A DNA stretch of 64,000 nucleotides from Cliona cf. orientalis (Eukaryota; Porifera; Demospongiae; Clionaida; Clionaidae), in NCBI GenBank assembly GCA_963930775.1, contig OZ005690.1:13542411-13606410 (forward strand), in the 5' to 3' direction. A program made the translations under genes and the position numbers. This document shows, one piece after another, positions 1 through 12,328 of this stretch (positions are counted from its first letter, which is position 1; each line of letters begins with the position of its first letter). The notes below the pieces were generated by a model. It was not told where the DNA came from. It searched no databases and saw only the letters and a program-made list of their open reading frames with translations.

Positions 1-333
1 GGTAAACTGGGATCTCCCCCCCACCAGCTTGATTTTCCCCCCTGAATTCCATAATAATAATTATACATACATTATATACAGCACAAATAATGTGATTACA
101 TACACAAGCAAAAAGAAATCATTTATTATCACAGCATTAGTGTGTGATTTATTTACTAGTATATACGAATGGCAGCAGCGCATATACATATGTAAGTCAT
201 CCAGGAGATCCCCCCCCAGAAAAAAAATCCTGTATGCAACCCTGGTAGGTACACATACACGTGTGTATGTAGCAATGTCTTGTGGAAGTACTATACACAC
301 AGCTCATTATTTATGCTTCCAATCTCTCTCTAG

Positions 334-1730
334 CGGCTCAAATGTGGTTGCTAGGCAGGGTCATACCCTTTCTAGTAGGAGAAGATGTTCCAGAGGAAGA
401 TGAAAAGTGGAAGAATTATGTTCAGCTCATGGAGATAGTGGATTTGCTGATGGCTCCTGCTATATCAGAGGACGAAGTTGCCGAACTTGGTGTATTGATT
501 CATCAACATCACACTCTCTTTGCACAGCTCTATGGCAACTCCAGTGTGCTTCCGAAGCATCACTTTATGATTCATATGCCACGCCTCATTTTGAAGTAAG
601 CTAATATACAATAATATCATACACATACACACATAATATTATTATTACATGTGTGTGCATACACTTTAATAGGAGTATTATTGTACTATGTTGAATGTGC
701 AGGTATGGTCCACTTGTACGCCACTGGACAATGCGCTATGAGGCTAAGCATAACCACTTGAAGAAATTGGCTCAGAATATAGGTAATTTCATCAACATAG
801 CATGGACATTGGCCTCTCGTCACCAGTACTGGCAGTGTTACAAGTGGCAGGAAGGTGATGTAATGGATGATGAGCCTGAAATTGGACCAGGTACATACAC
901 CGTAGTATCCCAGATGAGTATCCATGGGCGCTCAAAAATAATTCACACATTGTACTTAGGATAATAATATTATGGGATTTATTACTTAAAATATTTTCGG
1001 ACAGCCTGGCTTGTGCAAAAACTAGACGCACAAAAATACATTCGCAATATTAACGATAATGTGGTACAGGATCGTTTGTCCGAAAACTATTTATTTAAAT
1101 ATTTTAGACGCGAAATATTTGTGATTTACGGTACATTGAATTATTACTGTAGTACAAACATGCACATAATGTACTTGGCTCAAAAACATAACAGTGGTAC
1201 ATGATACATCATTTTACAGGTGATTTGGTGGCCTCCAGGAGTAGACCTTGTGAGATATCAGTCTATGAAGACTGCTTCAGGTCAGTCACTAAAATGGTAA
1301 TGTAGGCTAGCTATACTCGTAAGCTCATAAAAATTAATTATAATCACTAAAAGGTGTTGATATTGTGCATGGTTAGGTGTTTATCTTTCCATTCTATAGA
1401 ACCTCTTGGATTAGACGAAATGGTATCTTGTTCAAGCCAGGGTGCGTGCTGACTTTAGGAGTTGAGAATGATGACCCTTCGTTTGGGAGAGTGGAGGCCA
1501 TATACATTGCCAACTCAAACACCGTGTACTTTCACATTGAAGTGATGTGTACACTTCAGTATAGTACACACCGCCATCTCTATATCGTTGAAAAGACACA
1601 CAACTTCAAGACAATTTGTTTTGAATCTTTGTACTCTGTGTTTCCTCTTCATTTACGTAGAGTGATAGTCAATGGCTCAGTTTGTTTGTGTGTTATACCC
1701 AAGCACCACATTCTCAATACACTGCAGTAG
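334..1730 (+). CDS. 3' part of a spliced, probably transposon-derived gene
   Basis: Four exons fit together in frame: 334-595, 703-890, 1220-1280 and 1400-1730 (stop 1728-1730). Every junction has GT/AG ends and the phases agree, giving 280 codons including the stop. The first exon opens at a TAG acceptor with an incomplete codon, so the 5' part lies upstream, probably outside the window. The protein shows an 'HHFMIHMPRLIL' stretch, then 'YGPLVRHWTMRYEAKHNHLK' and a beta-rich C-terminus starting 'NGILFKPGCVL'. From memory these resemble the C-terminal region of uncharacterised invertebrate proteins related to CACTA/EnSpm-type TNP2 transposases (DUF4218-like segment); that assignment is moderate. 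The open frame and clean splice sites argue against simple decay, so this could be a domesticated gene or a young element. Confidence 0.6.
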
Positions 1731-2344
1731 ACTACAAAACAGTGTAGTGTACTTTTTATTATATGCTGTGTGTATTATCATTGTATTCAGTCAAATTTAA
1801 AATCTGTTCCTAAGCTAAGCGCTGATCTCATCTCCTATACATGTAGACATGCAATGTTATTATTGCATGGACAAACCAGAAACTGATAAATTAGTCGTGT
1901 GATAGGGGTTGGGTAGCTATAATATGGTTTAGATTATACTAGTAGAGATCATTAGAGCCTTTGGGGGATTAGAGCATGATAAGGGTATCACATCAATACC
2001 CCATATTATGGTAAGGGTATTACATCAATACCCTCATGGTACTCCCACAATACCCCTGCTATTTCAGCTGAGAGTTGGGGTATTCCCACAGTACCCCTAT
2101 TTTAACAGTGTAGGCATGTTAAAATATTGCCCAATTTCATGGAGAAATTGCTGAAAATTTTAGCAACAAAAAACTATCATATCTTCTACTCAGAAAAATT
2201 CAAGTTACAGATTTTCAGTGTGCCTATATCAGCAGGCTCCATACACCATGTAGCCTATAAAGAAGTTATATTTCCATAGTAGAGCAACCCTTTGTTTGCA
2301 TTTTGTGGAAAATAGCTCCACATTTTTATGGCTGTACAATCCCT

Positions 2345-2362
2345 CCCCCCCCCCCCCCCCCC
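2345..2362. repeat. Poly-C tract (18 C)
   Basis: Uninterrupted run of 18 C. It is likely to be length-polymorphic and error-prone in assembly. Confidence 0.9.
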
Positions 2363-2740
2363 ACCACACACAGTACTACTGATCATGAGATGTAGCTAAT
2401 GCTAGTTCTTGCCCAAGAGGGGTTAATTCTAGTGTTGAATATCCTTTCACTCTTCAATCGTGAAAGTCCATAGTGCACGTGACATTAGCTGGTTTTAAGA
2501 ACCTTTATTGTGCTTGGACTCATATTAAAGGGGAGTTCCAGATATTGAAATTGAAGGTTGTACTCGGGACGATATGCAATCAGTTGTGTTCATGACCAGC
2601 TATATAAGAATCATTAAATTTGCTTTTTTTGGTATTTCAATTGATCAAATGAAATTGAAACCATTAATTGAAATGTCAGGCACTTGCCAATTCGTATTAT
2701 AATGATAGCTACAAGTAGTACTGGATTATCAGATCATAGC

Positions 2741-2792
2741 CTAGTCTCGCGCGCCACACCCTGAGATTGAAGGGTGTGGCTAGCGAGACTAG
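2741..2792. repeat. Hairpin, 22-bp arms, MITE end or mini-MITE
   Basis: The left arm 2741-2762 (begins CTAGTCTCGC) and right arm 2771-2792 (ends GCGAGACTAG) are reverse complements except for two bases. The loop is 8 bases. It resembles a collapsed foldback MITE. The motif 'GGGTGTGGC' recurs nearby at 2975. Confidence 0.7.
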
Positions 2793-3179
2793 CCAATTCC
2801 CCTCCCCTATGGCTGGACTGATCTGAGTAGCCAGCCCTGGGCTGCACTGAGCTGGTGCGCCAGACTATCGCGAGGGTGAGGCAAGTTTCATAATAAAATA
2901 CTGTTGACTCTTTCTCCAGTTTAATATTTCTGCTAACACCATTATGCGTTACTAGCACTGGCCGCGAAAAGGGGTGTGGCTTCCTGTTTGTCCGCTTTCG
3001 GAGGAAGGGTCTGGTCAATCAGATCACTGTTACAGTATTTTATTACAAGTAGGATCCGATCATTAACAGGATCTAAAATCGGTTTCTACGTGGTTTATTA
3101 TTATTTTTTCGCACAGATTGATCAATTTAATAGCATCATCCGTTTGTGTCACCAAGTTGACAGCATTATACAGTTAGAC

Positions 3180-6100
3180 ATGTATATGAACCAATTTATG
3201 TGTTTGGCTTTCCAAGTAAGACTCATCAGTTGTATCTTACTCTTTTGCTGCTATGAAGGTAAGCTCTTTAGCTGTGTGCATATTGAAAATGAGCAATCTT
3301 ATTACATATTACATCAGCAAAGGGGGTACAACTGAACATGTTTTGAATTTATACTATTTAGCTATACCCATAAGATTATCTCCATTGGGAATGGTGTCTG
3401 TCTGTCCTGGCGGACAACTACTATTGACTTGTGAGAGAATGTCTGGCTTCATCTTGGTCTGGGACATTTCTGTTCCTCGCATGCCCAGCGCCACAACTCA
3501 AAGAATTGTCCTAAGTCAAGAAGAATTACTATCACCAGAATTTAATATTGGTTTTACAGAACTTAATATCACACGTACATCTGACAGCCCACTGATTAGT
3601 CAACTGCTGATTAGCAATGTGACTACTGAGATAAATGGATCAACCATCTACTGTTCTGAAGATGGTGATGAAAACAATGCACCAATGACTGTAATTAACG
3701 TCACAAGTAAAAGTAAAACATGCCTTTTATGCTATTTTTAATAATGTATAATCATAGATGATGTTTTTCAAGGAGCAGATCATTCTGTCAATGTTACCAT
3801 GGTGAATCAACTCTTGAAAAGTGATGATGTCACAGTCACACTTCAATGGCCTCGAGAGCCTGGAGCAGTTTACAGCGTCAGTGTTTCACCAGATATATCA
3901 CACACTGAACTTAATAATGCGATGACCGTCATGATAAATTTGACTGTTTCTTATAATATTCAATACAATGTGAGCATTGTATCAAGTCTCTGTGGTGTCA
4001 CTACCACCAGGGTGTTAAACTATGGTAAGTAAACTCATAAGCATTATTAATTTTATGAATAATTATTATGAAACAGAAAGCTGCTATAATTTTAACCTTT
4101 CTTTGAAGCTTATATATTAATATTATAGCTAGGCAATAATGATACATATACACATGCACACATAATATTATATAGTTGCCTGTAATTATCCTCCAACACA
4201 ATTACATGACCCTGTTGTTGTGGTCAGTGGATCTCAGGAGATCCCTCCAATAGAGGGACAGTTCATCACATACACATGCCCTACTGGATTTACACTGACT
4301 GGTCCAAACACATCAGTATGTACTGGGAATAGAGAATGGGCACCAGATCCTGGACAGGTGGATTGCATAGGTAATGATTTTACTGAATAGAGTTACATAA
4401 GTGTTGGATATACCCACCCACACACTCTGGTATACCTAATAATTGTTATTATTAATATTACTAGGGGAATGCAGCATTATGGGGCGATCGATGTATGTAC
4501 CATAATAATATATTATTCGCACTTTTTATTCCTGTTTATGTGGAGCTCGCTCAGGCTTGCCCCAATTATACGAAATATATAGGCGGTGGAATGGGGGGGG
4601 GGCCTAAAATCCAAGCATAATGATAATTTTATTACAAAATAGCTACTTTTCATATCAATATAGGTCCAAATACCCCTAGAATAACTTCAAGAATCGATGA
4701 AAGTGCACATTTTCTTTGTTTCTGACTGCATCGATGGCCACGAGTGACCAATTAAAGGGGCATGGCCCGAAAAATATTTGCTCCCTTAAACAAAACTTCC
4801 TTCCGCCTCCTATGTAAATAATATTACAACGTTGTATACTAATCAATGGCTATAATTATATAATATCATGCAGCTGACTGTGAATTACCACTGGTGGACA
4901 GAAACATCAAGCTAGACTACAGTTCTACTCTGGAAGGTTCTGTTTTAACACTGACCTGTGAAAATGAGATGGCATTGTCGAATATTAACACCAGTACCCA
5001 GACTGATAAACAAATTCTAAATGTGACATGCCACAGTGATAGGACTTGGGTTCCTAATCCAGCCTATTTCATTGGATGTTGTTCTACAGTTACTGTGGTT
5101 ACTACTACACCACCAGGTATAATTACATCCTAAGTAGGAAAAAAAGAACAAAATCAATAACATAATGTAATGTAACTCAGCTCAGTGCCTCCAAGCTTCT
5201 CTCCTGTCTTTCAGTATAAATATTCCCATTTTTCAGTATTTTGCATGCATTTTCAGTATTTTACAAAGGGCTCCATATATGATGTATGTACTTAATTCTC
5301 CCAGTTTTCAGTATTTTTGAAATTTTATCAGTATTTATGGTCAGAATTCAGTATAAATACTGACAAATCCGTATACTTGGAGGCACTGTCAGCTCAGCCC
5401 CAGAATATGATACGGATATAATCCAAAGACCTGCAGATAGAGCATAAAAACTAAAATTTACACATTCCAGAATTTTCAATTTCACTTTCACATAACACCC
5501 ACTTAAAGTACAAGATGTGATAGTGCATATGTCAGCCTTGATTACAATTTGTCTACGTCATCCTACGAAACACTGTTACTATGTTTGTACTGTAGTTCAA
5601 CACTCCTATCTAATCTACTCCTAATATTATGTATAGCCACTTCGTATTCATATGGTCTGTTGTATAGTCTTCCTAGATGTTGGGTTTAGGACTGATGACT
5701 AAAGTTAAGCTACCTATTATATAGTTTAAACAACCATGCAGCAACAAATTTTTCCATCAAGGATGTGGTTAATCTTCTTGTAATAATAATAATACAATAT
5801 CTATATTATGGGTTAGTAGGTCAAGCCAGTCTTGTTAGCAAGGGTGTAAATACGACTTTCATGTGTGTGTGTGGTGGGGGGGGGGGGGGGGGGAATCTGT
5901 GACAACTGCGTACAAGGTGCACAGAAAATTTTGACCCTATTGTGTCCAGAAGCTTATTGAAACTGCATTAAAATCACCAATTTCCAGCTATTTTTGTTGC
6001 ACATTTTTGGCTATCCACCTATCATTAGAGTGAAGACAACTAGAATTTTATCTAAATTTAACAATCACATATATAAATTATTGCAGAAACCTTCTTACGG

Positions 6101-6379
6101 ACACCAGTCTCATCAATTATAATTTCCGTGTTTTCCATAAGCTTAATAGTGTTCCTTTGCATTGGATATGCTTGTGGCTGGTTTAGTCAGAAACACAAGC
6201 AGTCACATACAAGAAAAGTGGAAGATGATACAGCTGAGGACAATAACCCACATCATAACGAAGGATCTCAACTGCCGCCAACTCCAGGACCTCTATACGA
6301 GGAATTACAGCAGAGATCTACACCAGAACATCAGGACCTGGTTGAGAATGTTGCCTATGGACCAATTATTATAAAATAA
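3180..6379 (+). CDS. Receptor 1: signal peptide-Ig-FN3-CCP-CCP-TM-ITIM tail
   Basis: Six exons: 3180-3258, 3362-3706, 3758-4024, 4176-4370, 4874-5116 and 6087-6379, totalling 473 aa. All introns are phase 1, so each domain exon is symmetric and shufflable. Exon 1 encodes a hydrophobic signal-like N-terminus (M1 or M3). Exon 2 is an Ig-like domain (Cys in LLLTCE, Trp in LVWDIS, Cys in STIYCSE). Exon 3 is FN3-like. Exons 4 and 5 are CCP/sushi domains with four cysteines each. Exon 6 has a stalk, a TM helix (about SIIISVFSISLIVFLCIGYA) and a ~60-residue tail containing 'LYEEL' and 'VAYGPI'. The latter fits the ITIM consensus [VIL]xYxx[IVL]. Inference: a type I surface receptor able to recruit SH2 phosphatases when phosphorylated. 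It is paralogous to the gene at 12329-17108, with near-identical exons 2 and 3. Ligand unknown. Confidence 0.82.
5183..5388. mobile_element. Intronic MITE with 13-bp TIRs
   Basis: It lies in the last intron of receptor 1. The terminal inverted repeats CAGTGCCTCCAAG (5183-5195) and CTTGGAGGCACTG (5376-5388) match perfectly. The interior is AT-rich with repeated 'ttttcagtattt' blocks and no ORF. 'CAGCT' occurs on both flanks and may be a short target duplication. Related sequence occurs near 20990 and 22030. Confidence 0.75.
5876..5893. repeat. Poly-G tract in receptor 1 intron
   Basis: Run of 18 G following a (TG)n stretch, inside the intron between the second CCP exon and the TM exon. Confidence 0.9.
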
Positions 6380-6585
6380 ACCATGGCCTTGCAGGGACTG
6401 AACAGATATAAATTATCATTATTACTATAATATTATATAATCATTTTGACTTGCTCAAGTAGACTAGTATAAGAGATTTGACTTTCTGATATTCTTAGCA
6501 TGGCAAAAATTAACAGCAAAAACTAACAGTTAATTCCAACACTCATATACAAGTATAAAAAACAATTGAATAAAATTGAAGGATG

Positions 6586-8020
6586 AAGTAGGGATGGCAG
6601 GGTCAAAAAGTACACAAACAAGATTTAAGCATCTGCTATACATCCCTTCGCTTGCTTTTCTCGATTATTATATGCACCTAGCTATTAATGTTGATGTATT
6701 TGTCGAGTGTGGCATGTGGGAGACATTCAGGTTGTTCTCTGATTGTCACAGTGGTTCAGGATAGTCAGTTTTGATTCAGTTGCATTATTTTTGCACCCCT
6801 CAAAAAGCAAGCGTAGGGATGTATAGCAGATGCTTATGCCTTACAAATCTTGTTTGTGTACTTTTTGACCCTGCCATCCCTACTTCATCCTTCAATTTTA
6901 GTCAATTGTTTTTTATACTTGTTACTGTTCTTTTTTTAGTGCCCTCAGGGTAGTTCATGCATAATAGTCATTAATTTTCATCAATGCGACCTAGCTGACT
7001 AATCTTATGGGGACAGAGGCTGAGCATGAGACTGTACATAGACCATGGTGACCTGATATTATGGCTTGCCTATTCATTGTTATAAAATGCATGGGATTAG
7101 CTACAACTACAAATTTTTTCTAGATCTAGCTACATCCAATCGTGCTCCAACAATAATACAATATTATAGGAAAGCAGGTACATCACTGATTCAGCATATT
7201 TATGCGATCCTAGCCTTTGAGTCGGGCAGCTATGGTACCCCAAACACACCGGAGTTCAAACTTGAATACTCCTGTATGTGCAAATCCCAGGTAGTCTTCG
7301 ATAGCTAGCTAGGACGTCTTCTTTCACTATTGCACACTATTGAACACGCATCAGTGGGATTCTCGAGACAGCGAGTGACCTGTGGTTGAAGCCACACCCC
7401 TCGTTATCTCGATCCTGAAGCTGGCTGATTGAAAGATTAGAAGGCTATTTAGAACCAAGTAGCGACGAAAATCTTCTGTTTCGGGAGTGTATTTTATAGG
7501 CCAGTAAGTTTACTCTTGGTAGTAGCCACCATAATCGACAGTCCACTGAGCTGAGCGAGGATGCGCCGGCGCATGCGCACCACTGACGTCGGTCACATGA
7601 CTTCACCATGGCAACACCGTACGAGCATGCGCATTATATGACAAAATGGCCAATCGGACACACCCACTCGCAAAATGCGTTGTACACACCCACAATTAAA
7701 TCGCTGTGCTGATAACGCAAAACGAGCGTGCCAAAGACGTGCACGCTCCAAATTGGAGTGGATTTATACTCTAGCTAAGGTGAGCGGTCATGGTAGTCTT
7801 GAGTTAGCCCAGGAAAACAGAAAGAAAGAAAGAAAGAAAGAAAGAATGAGAAATGGCTGTTTTTTTGAACATCTGGTTCTGGCGTGGTCTTGCTAGATCG
7901 ATAATTTACTGTAGATTCTGATTTTGACACTTAGAAATCTCACAAAGTTACCTGTTTTGAGATATTTGGATGTTTGTAATGTATTATATATATTATGGAG
8001 TATCCGTGCCATCCCTACTT
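6586..8020. mobile_element. Non-coding ~1.5 kb TIR element, copy A1
   Basis: It starts with AAGTAGGGATGGCA and ends with the inverted form TGCCATCCCTACTT (about 8007-8020), followed by a 'tatagagtctaccgactct' flank seen at several copies. The first ~370 bp is itself an imperfect inverted repeat (6586-6650 against about 6800-6900). An (AAAG)n run sits near 7823-7848. No transposase-like ORF was seen. Other copies lie near 19200-20800, 35242-36530, 37733-38870 and 48202-49720. It is probably a non-autonomous DNA transposon family. Confidence 0.7.
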
Positions 8021-8916
8021 ATAGAGTCTACCGACTCTATGATATGGAGCAACTATCCTCTTTCGATTCCCAGCATAGAATAAATGTTTGTACGGTTATT
8101 ATGCATATAATATAGATTATTCTCGGGGAAAAACCTACCTAAATCTCATAACAAGTAGCTACTCATTCATTCTTAACACTGCCAGAATAAGAAATTTCTA
8201 TGCTGCTTTCCAGAGCATCATACTAATGAAGAGTAAGCAAACTTTGAAATCTTAGTCCATATCATAGCAACGAGTATTATTTTTAATATTCATATCTATA
8301 TTGTCACAGTGATCGAGAGGAACCCTCAGATGTCCTTTAAATAATTAGCAAAGTACACAATGTTAAGTGGGCACATTAAGGTCTTAAAGGATCATAGTGT
8401 CTAGTGTGCATGCATGTTACTATCAAAGCTTAGAGTCTCAGAGCGGTGTTTTCAAAGAAGGTGCATGTGATTGGGTGGGCATAGCCATAATAATAATTAT
8501 ACCTACCCACAAAGGGAAACATGTTTATGGCAAAGATCCTGCAGTTTTCCTTTGGGAGGTTTCATTTAATAGTACACTTGATATCTTAGTTATAATATTG
8601 TTATAGTACACTCATACACATGTAATCGATAACAACCCATGGCCAGCAGCTATACACTATTTGTGGCTAAAGGCTCAAGTTACCCATGTTGATACTAATT
8701 TGCTTTATGGTATGCTGTTTTGGACTTAACTAACAATGTTGCTATAAGGAAACATGAATGTTTTGCTTTGCTTTTATTCCCAAACTTATGCAAATAAAAT
8801 TATAAATATTATATGGCTATGTTAGTACTAAGAACTATAGCTACACAAAGTCCTATTCCAATAATATTATGCATGCACGTATAAATCGTAATACTTGCAC
8901 CAACTCTCTATCAAAT
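8021..8916. other. No gene seen
   Basis: AT-rich sequence without a credible exon, inverted repeat or tandem repeat. Confidence 0.4.
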
Positions 8917-9650
8917 CCGGAGAGAATGGGAACCTGACTCAGAAGAGGTGGACTGCATCAGTAACTGTCTTCATGTGTTCCAATAAGTCACTGAGTCATA
9001 CATTATACTACAATAAAATTAATTATTGTGGTTACGTACAACTACCAAAGCAATCATGATCAATGGCTATCATATAGCTGACTGTGGATTATCAGTTGTG
9101 AACAGAAATGTCAATTGCAAGCTAAACTATATTATTTAGATCATAGCTGTAACAAATACTGCAATTTGATTGGCTACTGATAGGTATCTATATCTCATAG
9201 TCACCTACAAGATTTTCATAGTCACCTACAAGTTTTGCCCTCTGGCTCTTAGCAATACAAAACTATATTATGATCTAAACTTGTTAGACACTGTTTAGTC
9301 GGTTTCTATGTGATTTAGAAGACCTCGGGGCTCTCATAGAACCCTCGATCGCTTCGCTCGGGATTCTATATAGAGTCCTTCGGTCTTCTAAATCACATAG
9401 AAATCTCCTAAACAGTGTCTAACTAATATAATATAGTTCTACTCTGGAGGTCTCTGTTTAATTTTTAATATTAACCTGTACATGTACATGTGGGAATGAA
9501 ATCATAAGTAAACGTCTCTAAATTCCACAAACGAATCAGTGTGACATGTCACAGCAATGGAAGTTGGATTCCCAATCCAGCTGATTTCATTGAATCTTAT
9601 TTATACCATTCAGTACATTGGACATCACCAACAACTGTAGGTACCAAAAA
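8917..9650 (+). pseudogene. Remnant of a third receptor paralogue (two CCP exons)
   Basis: Bases 8917-8961 match the end of the first CCP exon of receptors 1 and 2 (REWEPD...VDC, then a donor). Bases 9077-9131 and 9434-9650 match the second CCP exon ('ADCG', then 'SWIPNPADFIES'), but with frame breaks. The second exon is split by foldback DNA (about 9131-9434). No Ig, FN3, TM or tail remnant was recognised. It is a dead partial copy lying between the two intact paralogues. Confidence 0.7.
9131..9434. mobile_element. Foldback element inserted in the CCP pseudogene
   Basis: A long hairpin has arms 9283-9323 and 9382-9422, about 41 bp with only a few mismatches. The inner loop contains a second, smaller hairpin ('CGATCGCTTCGCTCGGG'). 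The flanking pseudogene sequence resumes across the insertion ('aactata' / 'tatagtt'), consistent with a TA-type target duplication. Confidence 0.7.
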
Positions 9651-10369
9651 TATCACTGTATGCATACATACATACATTGTACAACAAGAAATTTCTTTGG
9701 ATACCGCAAAGTCAATTTGAAATTTATAGGCTCTCTTAACCCAAAGGTGTTAATAGGCTATCACATACAAGTAAAGTATATGATAATGCATGCCTGATGG
9801 TGGTTCAAAAGACTCAGAGTCTCGATCATTGAAGAATTTTTAGTGTAGACAATCCCAGTCTTGTTGTATCATATGCATACAGCTCCCACCGGCGCCCTAG
9901 CTATAGCTAATGCTGCGTCTATTACCGAAACTGGATTCTTCTATATAAACGATGAGAGAGATGGCGAACATACAATGAAATTCCCTTTTTTATTGGTGTG
10001 CAGTGTGTGCATAACCTACAACCTAAATAATACAATTTCCTGTAGCTATCTAGTGTGAGTAGCTCATAATAAACTTAATATGCCTATAGATCTAGAGATT
10101 TGGCCGCCGCCGTTACACATTTGACACCAAGTGAAGTGTGCATCCTGCTGATGGTCTGTTCTTCTTCTGTGGAGGCAGCTACCTGAAGGTCTATACCTTC
10201 GGAAAAGGAGTTTAATAGTGTTCTTCGTCTTCAAGGCGCTTCACCCTGAAGAGCAGTGGACTCTGACTTTCAGGATTTTGTGTCTCTGAGAGCATGGCCG
10301 TCGGAGGCGGGGCGACAGGGGCGGCTCGAGCCGCCCCACTTTTTGTGCCTTCCATAATAATATCATAGA
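9651..10369. other. No gene seen; one perfect palindrome
   Basis: No supported exon. A perfect 20-bp GC-rich palindrome spans 10318-10337 (GGGGCGGCTCGAGCCGCCCC). Confidence 0.45.
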
Positions 10370-11407
10370 ATGGGTGGGCTTGGGATAAGTATGCCGTCAA
10401 AAACCGCTACCCAAGAGCTCCACTCTTCACAACTCATTACCTCCACCCTCTACGAACACATCCTCTCCCAAGACCCCGAATATGGCTATGAAGTTATTGC
10501 CAAGCAACTGGAAGCTAAAACACAAGTGCGTCAAGAGAACCATGTAAGAACCTCTACGGAAGCTGAAGAGCTCCGCAACCTTCTTCCTGATCCGCTACAG
10601 AGAGCTGTTGACCTAGCAAAGGAGAAGGGATCGTCAACCTGGCTGACTGCTCTACCTCTAGCAGAACATGGCTTTGCCCTCCACAAGAGGGCCTTTCACG
10701 ACGCCCTTGCCCTCAGGTACGGTTGGACTCCATCGGAGATGCCATCAACGTGCACCTGCGGAAGCAAATTCACAGTTGAACACGCACTATCCTGTGCTAA
10801 GGGAGGATTCCCATCGATCAGACATAACGAGATCCGCGACCTGACCGCCGCACTGCTTACCGAGGTTTGCAACGACGTAAGCATTGAACCTGGACTACAG
10901 CCCGTACCAAGTGATACCCTGACAGGAGCTACTGCCAACCATCAAGATGGTGCTCGGTTGGACATAGCAGCAAACAGTTTCTGGGGGGGAACATACGAGA
11001 GAACGTTCTTCGACGTCCGAGTGTTCAATCCTCATGCCCCGTCGAATAGGCACACTACCCTCTCATCTTGCTACAGAAAACACGAGCAGATAAAGAAACG
11101 TGCGTATGAACAAAGATGTAGAGAAGTGGAACACGCCTCTTTCACTCCTTTAGTGATGTCTGCCACAGGAGGTCTCGCTAACGAAGCTAGCACTTTCTAC
11201 AAGAGATTGGCCTCTATGCTTGCCTCCAAATGGGATCACCCCTACAGTAGCACACTGTGCTGGCTGCGTTGCCGTCTCGGGTTTTCTCTGCTACGATCTG
11301 CGATCCAGTCTATCAGAGGAGCAAGATCTTCATGTGGGCATGCCATCAGGATCTCCACCGCGGTCGACCTTGTAAACATCGAGTCAAACATCTCATCCAC
11401 TGTTTAA
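10370..11407 (+). pseudogene. 5'-truncated non-LTR retrotransposon, C-terminal region
   Basis: A 345-residue open frame without introns. It contains 'STWLTALPLAEHGFALHKRA', 'FHDALALRYGWTPSEMPSTC', a zinc-knuckle-like C-x-C-x(7)-H-x(4)-C ('CTCG...VEHALSC', residues ~124-138) and 'IRHNEIRDL', followed by 'ARLDIA...FFDVRVFNP'. These are typical of the C-terminus of a LINE polyprotein family abundant in sponges and cnidarians. The zinc knuckle followed by a D...D-V-R core resembles the restriction-like endonuclease of R2/R4-type elements; that subclass call is an inference. The reverse transcriptase is missing, as expected for 5' truncation on insertion. The frame is richer in GC than its surroundings. 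No poly-A tail is visible. Confidence 0.72.
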
Positions 11408-12328
11408 CTCTGAAACTCATTGTACCTTTTTCTTCATTCTTTATACATGCATAAACCATTGTATGATGTGTTATTGTGATAATAATATCATTATGGCATA
11501 TGCACGTACGCACATGCGCACGATTGGTATGCAAACCACACGCAAAATAGCTGGTACTGATTTAGCAACTTCGTCGATCTAGGTATGAGCGCAAGCCACA
11601 GTCCTGCGATAGGCGATAAGCGCTTAAGCCTATAGAGTTGCTTGCAATCGCGGGACGGTGCGATTTTGGGCGTGGCTTAAAATTTATGCGCGCGCGCTTA
11701 GTTGTCACAAAGCTCTTCATAGCTAGAGCCTCCCCAGTCAAACCCCTTCCTACGGCCCTGTCTCTCCCTCATGATGGAGAATCCCTAGTGGGCGTACACG
11801 GTAGATTGGAGCTCTGACTCTTGTGTATGGTGTGTGTGTGTGTGTGTGTTTGTAAAGTGTAGTGTATGATGATGCCAATGCTGTTCCTTTTTTGCTTGTT
11901 TGTCTCTTTGTTAGTCACATGATCAATTGATCAATCAAATCACAAGTTACCCGGTCGGTCATCCGCTCGTGATAAAAGTTTATCCAAGTCCAATATTGTC
12001 AATAAAGTTATTTAATAGTCATAATTCTGAGTTAAATACTTCTGGCGTGGCTGGCCCCTCTCAAAATGAATTGACTACTCTATCGCGTAAACGAAGACTA
12101 TCATAGTAGACTTCGGAAGGGCCACACCCCTAAACGTACTTATACCTAGTACCTCCGAGATAACACTAGCACTGAAGTGACGACAATTGAATTTCGCCCC
12201 AACTTTATCTGTTATTCAGAGGCTTTACTACATGCTTATGCATGCATCAGTTTAATTATTATAAATAATAATCAAATCAGTAACTCCAGGCTATGGTTAG
12301 ACAGAATGATAATATATTATCACCAGAA
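11408..12328. other. No gene seen; (TG)n microsatellite
   Basis: Intergenic between the LINE fragment and receptor 2. A (TG)n run lies at about 11829-11850. Confidence 0.45.

Larger units (their letters stand above)
1731..3179. other. Intergenic stretch with simple repeats
   Basis: No credible exon was found. Around 1975-2100 several imperfect direct and inverted copies of a 'gggtattnncatcaatacccc' type motif occur. An 18-base C run lies at 2345-2362. A 22-bp-arm inverted repeat is described separately at 2741-2792. Confidence 0.5.
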
